Below are positions 1-7,656 of a stretch of 29,633 nucleotides of DNA, one piece after another. The translations under genes were made by a program, and so were the position numbers. The stretch's first letter is position 1. Each line of letters begins with the position of its first letter. Where the stretch lies: contig DGZP01000126.1 of assembly GCA_002398565.1 (NCBI GenBank), positions 33,034 to 62,666 of the forward strand. Direction: 5' to 3'. Under the pieces are notes generated by a model, which was not told the origin of the DNA, did not search any database, and worked only from the letters and a program-made list of their open reading frames with translations. The DNA comes from Proteiniphilum sp. UBA4977 (GTDB lineage: Bacteria > Bacteroidota > Bacteroidia > Bacteroidales > Dysgonomonadaceae).

Positions 1-32
1 AATTCATGCTCGTTTCATATGACTAAAATTAT

Positions 33-1658
33 TTATTTCCAACTGTCGTATTGTTCAATCAGTGAGTTGTTCGCCAGTTCGGCATCCGGGATGGGGAGAA
101 TATAATTCTTTGCCGAGAACTTCCTGTCCTGGTAATCCACATCAATATACTCGTAGTTGTCACCGGTGATCTTGAACCCATGACAACGATAGTTGTTGTA
201 TTCGATGTGAGCCAGTTTCCATCTTCTCATGTCCCAGAAAAGATGACCTTCATAAGCCAGTTCCACTTTACGCTCGTTCCTGTAATCGTTGAACCACTCG
301 TTGCCGGAAGAGTTTTTTCCGGGAAGATCCACTCTGGCGCGTACCGCGTTCATTGCCTCTCTCGCTTCGTTCATCTTGTTGAGTCTGAAGGCAGCCTCAG
401 CCTTGTTGAGCAACACTTCTGCATAACGGATCTCCACCCAGCTCTGGGTACTTGGTATTCCCTTCACATCAATTAAAGTCTCATCCATCAGCTTTCTCAG
501 GTAATAGCCTGTTGTAGTAAGTCCATAACTGTAAGGTTGCTCTCTATAGGCCATAAATGTTCCATTGGTTCCATTTACTGAGTTCTGCATCACTTTCTTT
601 TTCCAGGTACTCCCCGGGTAGATCACAGTTGCCTTGAAACGGGGTTCCAGCTCCTCGTAGGGTGGCCGTATGGCGTTGGCGGTATGATATGGTGTCCAGT
701 CCATAATTGTACCGTCAGCCTTCTCATAGCTTTCCACCATCTCCTGTGTGGGTGTTCCCAGTCCCCCAAACTCATAACCATCGCTCAAAGGCACATAATC
801 CTTGTCGAATGTGTGATTGGGTCCCAGGATATCATACTTGAATTCAAGAATTGATTCCTTGTTACTTCCCTTCCAGGCCTGGACGTAGTCATCCACCAGT
901 TCATATTTCCCCGATTTCACTACTTCATCGGCAGCGTCATAGGCCGATTGCCATCGTTCTGCAAAGAGCATGGCTCTCGATTTGAACGCGAGCGCCGCAT
1001 ACTTGGTTAATCTTCCCTGATCCTGTCCGGTCCATGACTCCGGCAGGTTGGCGATGGCGAAATCGAGATCGCTCTCAATCAAATCCCATGTAGCTTCATT
1101 TGAGCTTCGGGCTTTGTCCTTTTCCATCTCTCCGATAGAGGTGTAGAGGATAACGCCGTCATGCCTTCTGGCCAGCTGGAAGTAGATGAAAGCTCTGAAA
1201 AAGAGTACCTGCGCCTCCCATTTTTTGTTCATCTCCTCCGGAAATTGTCCATATTGTTCCATAGAGTGAAGGAATTCGTTCATTCTGCGGATTTTGTTGT
1301 AGGCGTCGCTCCATACACTGTAAAAACCGCCTGTTGCAGAGGTGATCAGGTTGGGATCGAAGACATAGGTATTGGGATGACCCGCCTTGTGCCCAAGTGC
1401 ATAAGAGCCATACTTGAAGGTGCTGGTAAAGCTCTCTGTCAGGTTTCCGCTGGCCTGTGCCGATCCAAACTGGCCATACTGGTTAAGGTAGGTGTAAAAG
1501 CCATTCACATAGAGATCGACGCTTGACTCATCCTCCCAAATCACTTTGTCGGTCAGTTTATCCGTAGGGGTCAGGTCCAGCCAATCCGAGCAACTACTGA
1601 AAAAGATCACAGCAGTGGTCACATAGAGAAATGTCCAATATATTTTTTTCATTTTCAT
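33..1658 (-). CDS. SusD/RagB family outer-membrane nutrient-binding lipoprotein (pair A)
   Basis: This 541-residue protein is the glycan-binding lid of a SusC/SusD importer at the outer membrane. It starts with a lipoprotein signal peptide whose lipobox ends at Cys23 (FFSSC), followed by the DWLDL stretch usual for SusD proteins. Helical TPR-like segments hold the typical ARFLRA-like block (here VLFFRAFIYFQLAR, about residues 151-164). The C-terminal SusD domain has the usual LNKAEAAFRLN, NAVRARV and ERKVELAYEGHLFWDMRRWK-type signatures near residues 415-480. It begins 14 bases after the SusC gene at 1673-4816, so the two are almost certainly one operon. The length is ordinary for the family. 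The ligand cannot be read from the sequence, and any enzymes after it lie beyond the window edge. Confidence 0.95.
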   Translation of the reverse strand: MKMKKIYWTFLYVTTAVIFFSSCSDWLDLTPTDKLTDKVIWEDESSVDLYVNGFYTYLNQYGQFGSAQASGNLTESFTSTFKYGSYALGHKAGHPNTYVFDPNLITSATGGFYSVWSDAYNKIRRMNEFLHSMEQYGQFPEEMNKKWEAQVLFFRAFIYFQLARRHDGVILYTSIGEMEKDKARSSNEATWDLIESDLDFAIANLPESWTGQDQGRLTKYAALAFKSRAMLFAERWQSAYDAADEVVKSGKYELVDDYVQAWKGSNKESILEFKYDILGPNHTFDKDYVPLSDGYEFGGLGTPTQEMVESYEKADGTIMDWTPYHTANAIRPPYEELEPRFKATVIYPGSTWKKKVMQNSVNGTNGTFMAYREQPYSYGLTTTGYYLRKLMDETLIDVKGIPSTQSWVEIRYAEVLLNKAEAAFRLNKMNEAREAMNAVRARVDLPGKNSSGNEWFNDYRNERKVELAYEGHLFWDMRRWKLAHIEYNNYRCHGFKITGDNYEYIDVDYQDRKFSAKNYILPIPDAELANNSLIEQYDSWK

Positions 1659-1672
1659 TCAAATTAAAGTGA

Positions 1673-4600
1673 TTATAATGAGAAGTTGAGTCCTACGGAG
1701 AGGGTTTTCTGCTGCGGATAGTATCCGTTGTTTACTCCCGGCTGTTCGGGGTCGATGTTGTATTTTGTCAGTTCACTGAAGGTAAACAGGTTTGATCCCT
1801 CTACAAAAAGCCTGATTTTATCCACGCCGGCCCTGCGAGTAAGGGAGCGGGGGATGGTATAGCCGAACTGGAACGATTTCACACGGAGGTAGTTCCCGTT
1901 CCTGTACCAGAAAGTGGATGAGTATGCATTGTTCGTGCTTACCGTCACGAGTGAAAGTCGCGGGAATTCCGCATTCTGGTTGTTCGGTGTCCACGAATTC
2001 TCAGGTACAAATACCGGAGTGTTGCCACCATGATAGAACAACCTTGTGAAAACGGTATTATCCATTACTCCTGAAGGATAAACACCAGTCAGGGCAACAG
2101 TGCGTCCTAAACCCGATTGTAGCAGGATGTCGAAGTCGAATCCTTTCCAGTCGGCATTGATATTGAGTGAAGTCTGGAATTTTGCGTAAGGGCTTTTCCC
2201 TACGTACCCCATGTCCTGTGCATAGGAGATCTTGCCATCGCCGTTACGGTCCTTATATTTGATATATCCGGGCAGTACAGGTGAGCCTGTAATGGTAGGT
2301 GAGTTATCGATCTCTTCCTGTGTTTGGAACAGTCCTTCAGCAATAAATCCGAGTTGTGAACCGACTTCCTTTCCTGTAAGTTTACGATAATCGGGAGTAT
2401 TTTCCGAATCGCCGGCATAATAGAGCCATCTGCGATTGGCTAGTGTGCCAATCCACTTCACACCATACCTGAAATCACCAATTTTGTTGTTATGTGAAAT
2501 TGTAAAGTCGAATCCCCTGTAGTCGATCTTATTCACGTTGTCGGTACTGAAAAAGTATCCGCCCATTGACGGAGGATAAGATCCGCCCACACTCCCAAGC
2601 AGGTCATATTGGTACTTGTAGAAGACGTCAAGTTCTACGCCGAGTAAACCCCGCCACGCCATGAACTCCACACCTGCGTTGTAGGTGATGGCTTTGGCCC
2701 ATGACAAATATGGATTGCCAAGTGTGCCGGAGTAGATCATACTCTGGTTCTGGTTGTTTAGAATCAGTGCATTGGATGATATCGTCATCAGATTGAGGTA
2801 TTGGAAAGCACTCACGGCAGAAGTGGCTGTTTTGCCAATGCCGCCTCTTAATTTGAGGTTGTCGATCCAATCGGCCTGGAACCACTCTTCGTTGTTCATT
2901 CTCCATCCTGCAGATACTGCCGGTAGATTAACCCATTGTGACCCGGCCATTCCGCTGAAGAGGTAGCTGCCGTCTCGTCGAAGCGATGCTTCCAGCAGGT
3001 AGCGGTTGTCAAAGTCGTAGTTAAGTCTTCCCACGAAACCAATCAGGCGTGACTGATCACTGCCTCCCGAGATGGAAGGTACTCTTTCTTCGCCGTTACC
3101 AGTAGTATTGGTGATCATGCTCAGCTCATCCAGAGTCAGGAAGTTGAGACCATATCCTGTTGCTCCCAGCGAGTTTGAAAAATTATTGCGGGTTTCGGCA
3201 AGTCCAAAGATATTGATTTTGTGTTTGTCGAACTGGCGGTCGTAGGTAAAGCTTGATTGTGTTACCACGCTGGTTGCGCTGTATGCACTTTCCGTCAGGG
3301 ATGTGTTTCCTGAATTGTTTTTGAAAGGGACGTAGCTGATAGATTCTGTAGTAGTTCCCGGCAGCGCTCCCATCATAGTTTGAAAGGGAATGGTGAGTGA
3401 TTTGTTGAACTGGAAGAATTTATCATATGCACCCATGAACTTCAGGCTTAACCCTTCTATCCAGGGCGTATCATAGTTGAGTGAAAAGTTTGTCTGGATG
3501 GTCGTGTTCCTGGGGCGGCTGTAACCCGACTCGTAGATTGCTGCCAGCGGGCTCACCGGAGAGGAGGCGGTACGCGTGGAAGTGTAATATTCTTTTCCAT
3601 CGTCGGCTGTAATCTTTTTGGGTATATAGGGCAGTGCGCGGACAGCCTGCTGTGGGATGTTGTGCCAGTCGTCGGGATTTGCCGAATAGCTGGGTCGATC
3701 ATGTTCGTCGAGACGTCCCGCCACATTCATGACCATGGTAAGGTTGTTGGTGAGCTTCGCGTCAATATTGGCCCTCATATTGTAACGTGTATAGTTGAAA
3801 TTATCCACGTTGCCCTTTTGCTGAAAAGCGCTCAACGAAGAGAAAAATTTCACTTTCTCGGTACCTCCCGTGGCACTAATATTATGATTCATGGTTGATC
3901 CTATACCAAAAACCTCATCGTACCAGTTGGTGTTGCCCCAGCCATCGACGCCTGTTTTCATCTTTTTCACCTGTGCTGATGTAAAAACCGGATCATCACC
4001 ATCCATCTCTCTGGCCATGTTGTACCAGTAGGCATATCCCGGGCCATCAAGCCATTTTATCTGGTTGGAATTCTGGCTGATGCCATAGTTGCCATTGTAG
4101 GAGATACCCAGCTTCCCGTCCTTGCCTCGCTTTGTGGTTACAATAACCACGGATGTGGCGTTCAGTCCATAAACCGAAGCGGAGGTGGCATCCTTGAGGA
4201 TGGAGATTGACTCGATCTCATTTGGATCAATCTCGTTGATGCTTCTTATTACCCCATCCACGATGTAGGTGGCACCTTCACCCCTCACGAGCAGTGAAGC
4301 TCCGTCCTGCCCCGGCTGTCCGGATTGTTGTAGCGAGGTCACCCCGGCTACTCTGGCACCCAGCACGTTCGTTACCCCTACAACCGGTGCCTTGATAAGC
4401 TCGGTGTCTGAGAGGGTGGAGACAGCTCCGGTTACGCTAGTCCTGCGCTGTGTACCGTAGCCTACTACAATTACTTCATCCAGCAGTTCGGTATCCTGTT
4501 CCATGGTCACTGAGACGAAGGTCCTTCCATTGAGGGGAACCTCAAGTTCTCTGAAACCTACATAGGAAAAGACCAGTATGCTATTGGTTGATGGAACCGA

Positions 4601-4816
4601 CAAGCTAAATCCGCCGTCAATATCCGTTACTGTACCCTGTCGGCTGTCTTTAAGAACTACATTCACGCCAATCAGGGTTTCCCCTGTTGCATCAACTACC
4701 TTTCCCCTAACATTCACCTGTGCTTGTGCGATGAATGTTGAGAAAAAGAATAGCGATAAAAATAGGAATCGTGCCGTCCTATTCCTGTCTGATAAAAATT
4801 GTTTGTTGCTTTTCAT
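1673..4816 (-). CDS. SusC/RagA family TonB-linked outer-membrane transporter (pair A)
   Basis: This 1047-residue protein is the TonB-dependent beta-barrel of the pair and imports oligosaccharides captured by the adjacent SusD. Visible in order are a signal peptide (cleavage near residue 33, AQAQ), a carboxypeptidase-D regulatory-like domain (about 35-105), a TonB box (DEVIVVGYG, 113-121), a plug domain and a long barrel ending in the aromatic-rich LSVGLNFSL tail. There is no STN domain, so it is a plain transporter and not a sigma-factor signaller. The plug is slightly unusual. The loop before YIVDGV is short, and the usual G-A-N-G-V-V block reads NATSVVIV. The start lies 14 bases after the remnant gene at 4831-5205, so its transcript probably begins further upstream, in the duplicated leader or in the DUF4855 genes. 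Confidence 0.95.
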   Translation of the reverse strand: MKSNKQFLSDRNRTARFLFLSLFFFSTFIAQAQVNVRGKVVDATGETLIGVNVVLKDSRQGTVTDIDGGFSLSVPSTNSILVFSYVGFRELEVPLNGRTFVSVTMEQDTELLDEVIVVGYGTQRRTSVTGAVSTLSDTELIKAPVVGVTNVLGARVAGVTSLQQSGQPGQDGASLLVRGEGATYIVDGVIRSINEIDPNEIESISILKDATSASVYGLNATSVVIVTTKRGKDGKLGISYNGNYGISQNSNQIKWLDGPGYAYWYNMAREMDGDDPVFTSAQVKKMKTGVDGWGNTNWYDEVFGIGSTMNHNISATGGTEKVKFFSSLSAFQQKGNVDNFNYTRYNMRANIDAKLTNNLTMVMNVAGRLDEHDRPSYSANPDDWHNIPQQAVRALPYIPKKITADDGKEYYTSTRTASSPVSPLAAIYESGYSRPRNTTIQTNFSLNYDTPWIEGLSLKFMGAYDKFFQFNKSLTIPFQTMMGALPGTTTESISYVPFKNNSGNTSLTESAYSATSVVTQSSFTYDRQFDKHKINIFGLAETRNNFSNSLGATGYGLNFLTLDELSMITNTTGNGEERVPSISGGSDQSRLIGFVGRLNYDFDNRYLLEASLRRDGSYLFSGMAGSQWVNLPAVSAGWRMNNEEWFQADWIDNLKLRGGIGKTATSAVSAFQYLNLMTISSNALILNNQNQSMIYSGTLGNPYLSWAKAITYNAGVEFMAWRGLLGVELDVFYKYQYDLLGSVGGSYPPSMGGYFFSTDNVNKIDYRGFDFTISHNNKIGDFRYGVKWIGTLANRRWLYYAGDSENTPDYRKLTGKEVGSQLGFIAEGLFQTQEEIDNSPTITGSPVLPGYIKYKDRNGDGKISYAQDMGYVGKSPYAKFQTSLNINADWKGFDFDILLQSGLGRTVALTGVYPSGVMDNTVFTRLFYHGGNTPVFVPENSWTPNNQNAEFPRLSLVTVSTNNAYSSTFWYRNGNYLRVKSFQFGYTIPRSLTRRAGVDKIRLFVEGSNLFTFSELTKYNIDPEQPGVNNGYYPQQKTLSVGLNFSL

Positions 4817-4830
4817 TCGTTCCTTTTTAA

Positions 4831-5205
4831 TTAGTAGTTGAGTCTGTTGGATGTAATATACTTAGATCTTTCATGCAAAATGGGCAGAAATGATCTGATT
4901 TTTGTTCCTTTCTCTTTGGCCAGTCCTTTCAGCCGGTTCTGCTCTTCGGTTGTCAGGTTATATCCGAAAACAGCATCTCCGAAGCCTTCCCCCATTCTTT
5001 GCCCGGGGCAGATCTCTATATAATGTAACCCCAGTTCTCTGGATTTATCCAGTGACTCGGTCACTGAGAACAAATGAAAGATATAGGACTGCATGGAGAG
5101 CTTCCATCCCTGCTTTTCGGCTTTTGTCTGTCCCCATAAGGAGGAGCAGTTGCTCAATAGCAAAATAGCCATAATGTTAGATGTGATTTGCTTGATCTGT
5201 TGCAT
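4831..5205 (-). pseudogene. Internally deleted sugar phosphate isomerase/epimerase lipoprotein remnant
   Basis: This 124-residue reading frame is a broken relative of the 288-residue gene at 16347-17213. Residues from about 26 to 99 are nearly identical to residues 31-104 of that gene (shared blocks include QGWKLSMQSY and KSRELGLHYIEI). The frame then drops into sequence matching the 3' flank of the intact gene, read out of frame, and ends in a novel tail. The metal-site half of the barrel is missing, so it cannot be an active enzyme. The first 25 residues differ from the intact gene and form another lipoprotein-like signal (LLLSNC), so the fragment may derive from a third paralogue or a recombinant. 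It overlaps the oxidoreductase remnant by 29 bases. The frame is still open, so a short peptide could be made. Confidence 0.85.
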
Positions 5206-5380
5206 ACAAATAATTTAAATATTGGGCATTTCCGCCAACCCCAATGCCTGCGATATTGAGTTTGTCGCTGGAGGCCGTATGACCAAAGGATTTACCCAAT
5301 ATGCTGTTTGGTACGATCGTCAATCCGGCAGCGCCTGTCACTGCCGTTTTTAAAAATTTTCTTCGTGAATAGATGGTCAT
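5177..5380 (-). pseudogene. Truncated Tat-signal Gfo/Idh/MocA oxidoreductase remnant
   Basis: Only the N-terminus of the oxidoreductase at 17392-18909 survives here: the Tat signal (SRRKFLK), the linker and the start of the Rossmann nucleotide-binding loop (LNIAGIGVGG). The frame then passes into about 16 bases resembling the intact gene's 3' end, but shifted, and runs on to a chance stop. About 1.35 kb of coding sequence is missing. An in-frame ATG 42 bases further upstream (5422) exists, but the ATG at 5380 puts the twin-arginine motif at the usual place and follows a purine-rich stretch, so I use it. NAD-binding and substrate domains are absent, so it is non-functional. It overlaps the next remnant, 4831-5205. 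Confidence 0.85.
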
Positions 5381-5540
5381 CTGTAGATCTTCTTTGCCTT
5401 TTATAATGTTAAAAATACTCATTTGTCATAGCCTCTATAATAATTATCCACGTGAGAAAATTGAACAAATAACAAAATATATTTCTATTATCCTACAAAT
5501 AAAATAATAAAATCGCGTATATGCAAATAGAAAATAAAAA

Positions 5541-5645
5541 AATTAAAGAAATGTCGACAAATTAACACTATCTGCTCATTATATTTTACCAGATATTGGC
5601 ACCTATGGTTAAAAAACGGAAAACAATTTTGTGACCTCATGCCGG
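5541..5645 (-). promoter_or_regulatory. Highly conserved non-coding block in the duplicated leader (copy 1)
   Basis: I count three differences between these 105 bases and 19070-19174. The gene-proximal part of the same leader differs far more (about 18 differences in roughly 120 bases). The block holds ATGTCGACAAATTAACAC and a CAGATATTG..CACCTATGG stretch. It lies upstream of the first gene of the module in both copies. I find no perfect Bacteroidota -7 box (TAnnTTTG) on the minus strand; TTAATTTG is the closest. The block may carry a promoter, an operator or a small RNA; the sequence does not say which. Confidence 0.4.
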
Positions 5646-5822
5646 CACCACCCGTGATAGTGATCCATAATCATGCAATAAATTTGACTGGCTGTATATT
5701 TCCGCCTGTGTTCGGTTAAAATTTAAGCGATCCTTGTATCTTTCGTACAGTTGTCCCGCTTGCGGGTAGGTCGAGCTGAGACTCACAAAATAAGAGAATT
5801 CGAATGTGATCACGTCCTCCAT
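5637..5822 (-). other. Unrecognised 61-codon open frame between DUF4855 and the remnant module
   Basis: This short frame starts 25 bases after the stop of the DUF4855/GH16-like gene. I do not recognise the translation. It has no signal peptide or membrane segment. Its middle (TYPQAGQLYERYKDRLNF) has protein-like composition, so it may be the tail of a lost gene. Its last 11 or so codons lie inside the duplicated leader shared with 19150-19198, where the other copy does not keep the frame. That argues against a conserved gene. It may be a degraded fragment or a chance frame. Confidence 0.2.
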
Positions 5823-5847
5823 ACCGAATATTTCTTTTCATGATGGA

Positions 5848-7590
5848 TTATTTGCTTATCTTGATTGACTCGATTAGTATGATGGGTTCATCACTGTTGG
5901 AGGCAATGCTTATATCGAAGTAAAACTTCTCGTTAAAGGGCCAGAAATTGGGATAACTGGAGTATTGCTTGTCATATAGATCTTCCTGGATATTCACCTT
6001 CATCCCATCAATGTAGAAGGTAATCTTTTTTTCCTGCCATTCACACACGAACGTGTGAGTCTGATCGTACCCCGTTCCCCAACTCAGTACCGACTCTCGA
6101 ATTTTCCCGTTTGTTTCGTTCATCCTGTCAGTGTTTACTCCTACTCTCGCCTTGCCGGGATTCTTGCCGTTAAAACGCAGCAGGAACAGCTCCCCGCTTG
6201 AGGGCCAGCTTCCAACTTTTTCTTCTGTTGGCAGCAGGTGAATCCTTATGCTGACATCGTCCCTGTTCGATAGGATCTTCGCCGTCAGTTCAACTCGCCC
6301 GTACTGCATGTCCATCTTCCCGCGACTATGCAGCCTGGTTGAACTACCACCGGATGATATCACCAGTCCATCCTCCGTGAATTGAAAGTTACACTTATTT
6401 CCATCAATTGACCACATTGCTTCATCCATGTTTTTGTCTTCCTGAAAATCTTGCCGGTAAACAACGTTTTCCACCAATCGTCTTCTCCTTTCTACAACCA
6501 ATGAATGAAGCTGGTCCATCAACTCCCTATCCCCCGGGTTGGATGATTGGGCAAATTGATACATGGCCCCTCCCCCCTCATAGTATGCAATAGAGGCATT
6601 CTTAAACACATCTAGTTCCCGAAAGGTGTTGATATAGTTGATCATCCGATCTCTGTAGTTCACCTTGCTATCGTACAAGGCACGTGCATCGAACTCCATT
6701 TCCAGTCCCATGTTGTGTGTGAAAGCCAGTTCACATGCATTTCGAATCCGTTCTTCTCCGATTTTCTTGTTGAAAAAGTAGTTTGGTTGAAGGTAAGCCA
6801 CATCGAATCCGTACTCTTGCCATTGGCTGTACCCGTTTGACATGTAATAGGGTATCCAGTAGAATTTTCCCCCGTTCGATCTGATGTGCTCCCCGATTTC
6901 AATTGTGATGAAATCGGTCGTGTTCATCTGCTCACTCACCCAATAGAAGCCATCTAGAACGAGATGCTCCAGGTCGCTTGCTTGAAACTTCTCACGGATC
7001 AAATCAATGTACCACAGGCTTGCAGCGATCCGATCCTCTCGTTTCGCAAAATCCAGCTTACTGCCGTTTAGTTCACCCCAGTCTTTCTGGTTCAAAAAGG
7101 GTTCGGGCAATCCTACCACCACTTTGTGCCTGAAGGATGGTTCGCCCAGCTCCTCTTTTGCTTCAGCCACGCAACGGTTTAAAGCCTTTATGGCTTTTCC
7201 ATCCTCGAACAGCCGGTTCGACAACCACTCCCATTCCTGTTTTCGCGCCTCTTTGTTTCCCTGGTAACCAGGACTGTAGTTATAACCAGCACCATCCTGG
7301 AACTCTAGGAACAGGAATCCATCGAAGAACCACTCTTTCCCGTTTGCTTGATTGTTGTGAACCACGTAGGGGCGCATCTCATCGGGTGTCCAATCCATTC
7401 GTTGCCTACCTCCCTGGTAAATTAACACCATGTCCAGCAATGGCTCCTGGCGATAACCCCTGCGAGGGTCAACTAATTCCGGGTTGATTCCGTTTGATCG
7501 AAAGCGCTCCCGGATTTGATTACCCGGGGAGATCGCATGGATCTGAATAGCATAAAAGAGGAGTAACAGCCCCAGATATCTAAAGGTCAT
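5848..7590 (-). CDS. Secreted DUF4855 protein with C-terminal GH16-like module
   Basis: This 580-residue protein has a type I signal peptide (about 1-20, no lipobox Cys), a DUF4855 domain (about 50-370) and a second domain (about 380-578) that resembles family 16 glycoside hydrolases. GH16-like marks are YGRVELTAKI (430-439), LLPTEEKVGSWPSSGE (452-467), HTFVCEWQEKKITFYIDG (512-529) and WPFNEKFYFDI (550-560). The usual GH16 catalytic run E-x-D-x-x-E reads E467-L-F469-L-L-R472. Only the nucleophile position is kept, so hydrolysis by this domain is unlikely and a binding role is more plausible. In the DUF4855 domain, Glu220 and Glu297/Glu299 match acids conserved in the two neighbouring paralogues. 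It is the last of three tandem DUF4855 genes, 66 bases after the second. The enzymatic role is inferred. Confidence 0.85.
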   Translation of the reverse strand: MTFRYLGLLLLFYAIQIHAISPGNQIRERFRSNGINPELVDPRRGYRQEPLLDMVLIYQGGRQRMDWTPDEMRPYVVHNNQANGKEWFFDGFLFLEFQDGAGYNYSPGYQGNKEARKQEWEWLSNRLFEDGKAIKALNRCVAEAKEELGEPSFRHKVVVGLPEPFLNQKDWGELNGSKLDFAKREDRIAASLWYIDLIREKFQASDLEHLVLDGFYWVSEQMNTTDFITIEIGEHIRSNGGKFYWIPYYMSNGYSQWQEYGFDVAYLQPNYFFNKKIGEERIRNACELAFTHNMGLEMEFDARALYDSKVNYRDRMINYINTFRELDVFKNASIAYYEGGGAMYQFAQSSNPGDRELMDQLHSLVVERRRRLVENVVYRQDFQEDKNMDEAMWSIDGNKCNFQFTEDGLVISSGGSSTRLHSRGKMDMQYGRVELTAKILSNRDDVSIRIHLLPTEEKVGSWPSSGELFLLRFNGKNPGKARVGVNTDRMNETNGKIRESVLSWGTGYDQTHTFVCEWQEKKITFYIDGMKVNIQEDLYDKQYSSYPNFWPFNEKFYFDISIASNSDEPIILIESIKISK

Positions 7591-7656
7591 GTGTTGGTTG
7601 ATGAATTTTAGCTAAAAAATATGTATGTCATTCATTTAAGGGTTGAATGGTATCAG

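Larger units (their letters stand above)
4859..5669. repeat. Decayed second copy of the oxidoreductase/isomerase module
   Basis: This segment matches pieces of 16311-19198 in the same order: the 3' flank and 5' half of the isomerase gene, the 5' end of the oxidoreductase gene, and about 247 bases of upstream non-coding DNA. By eye the non-coding part agrees at about 90% with no net length difference. The short coding part of the oxidoreductase agrees at about 95%. Two internal deletions account for most of the size difference. The region coding the isomerase signal peptide is not homologous between copies, so this is either a mosaic or a copy of a third locus. No insertion sequence or target duplication is visible at the ends. 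Confidence 0.85.

Noticed and set aside
4831..5422. Two small intact genes for a lipoprotein and a Tat-signal peptide
   Set aside because: Both match only parts of full-length genes at 16347-18909 and end in unrelated tails created by deletions, so remnants are the better reading.
5637..5822. 61-codon frame as a functional small gene
   Set aside because: It has no recognisable family, no signal sequence, and a 3' end embedded in duplicated non-coding DNA where the other copy does not preserve the frame; listed only as an uncertain frame.
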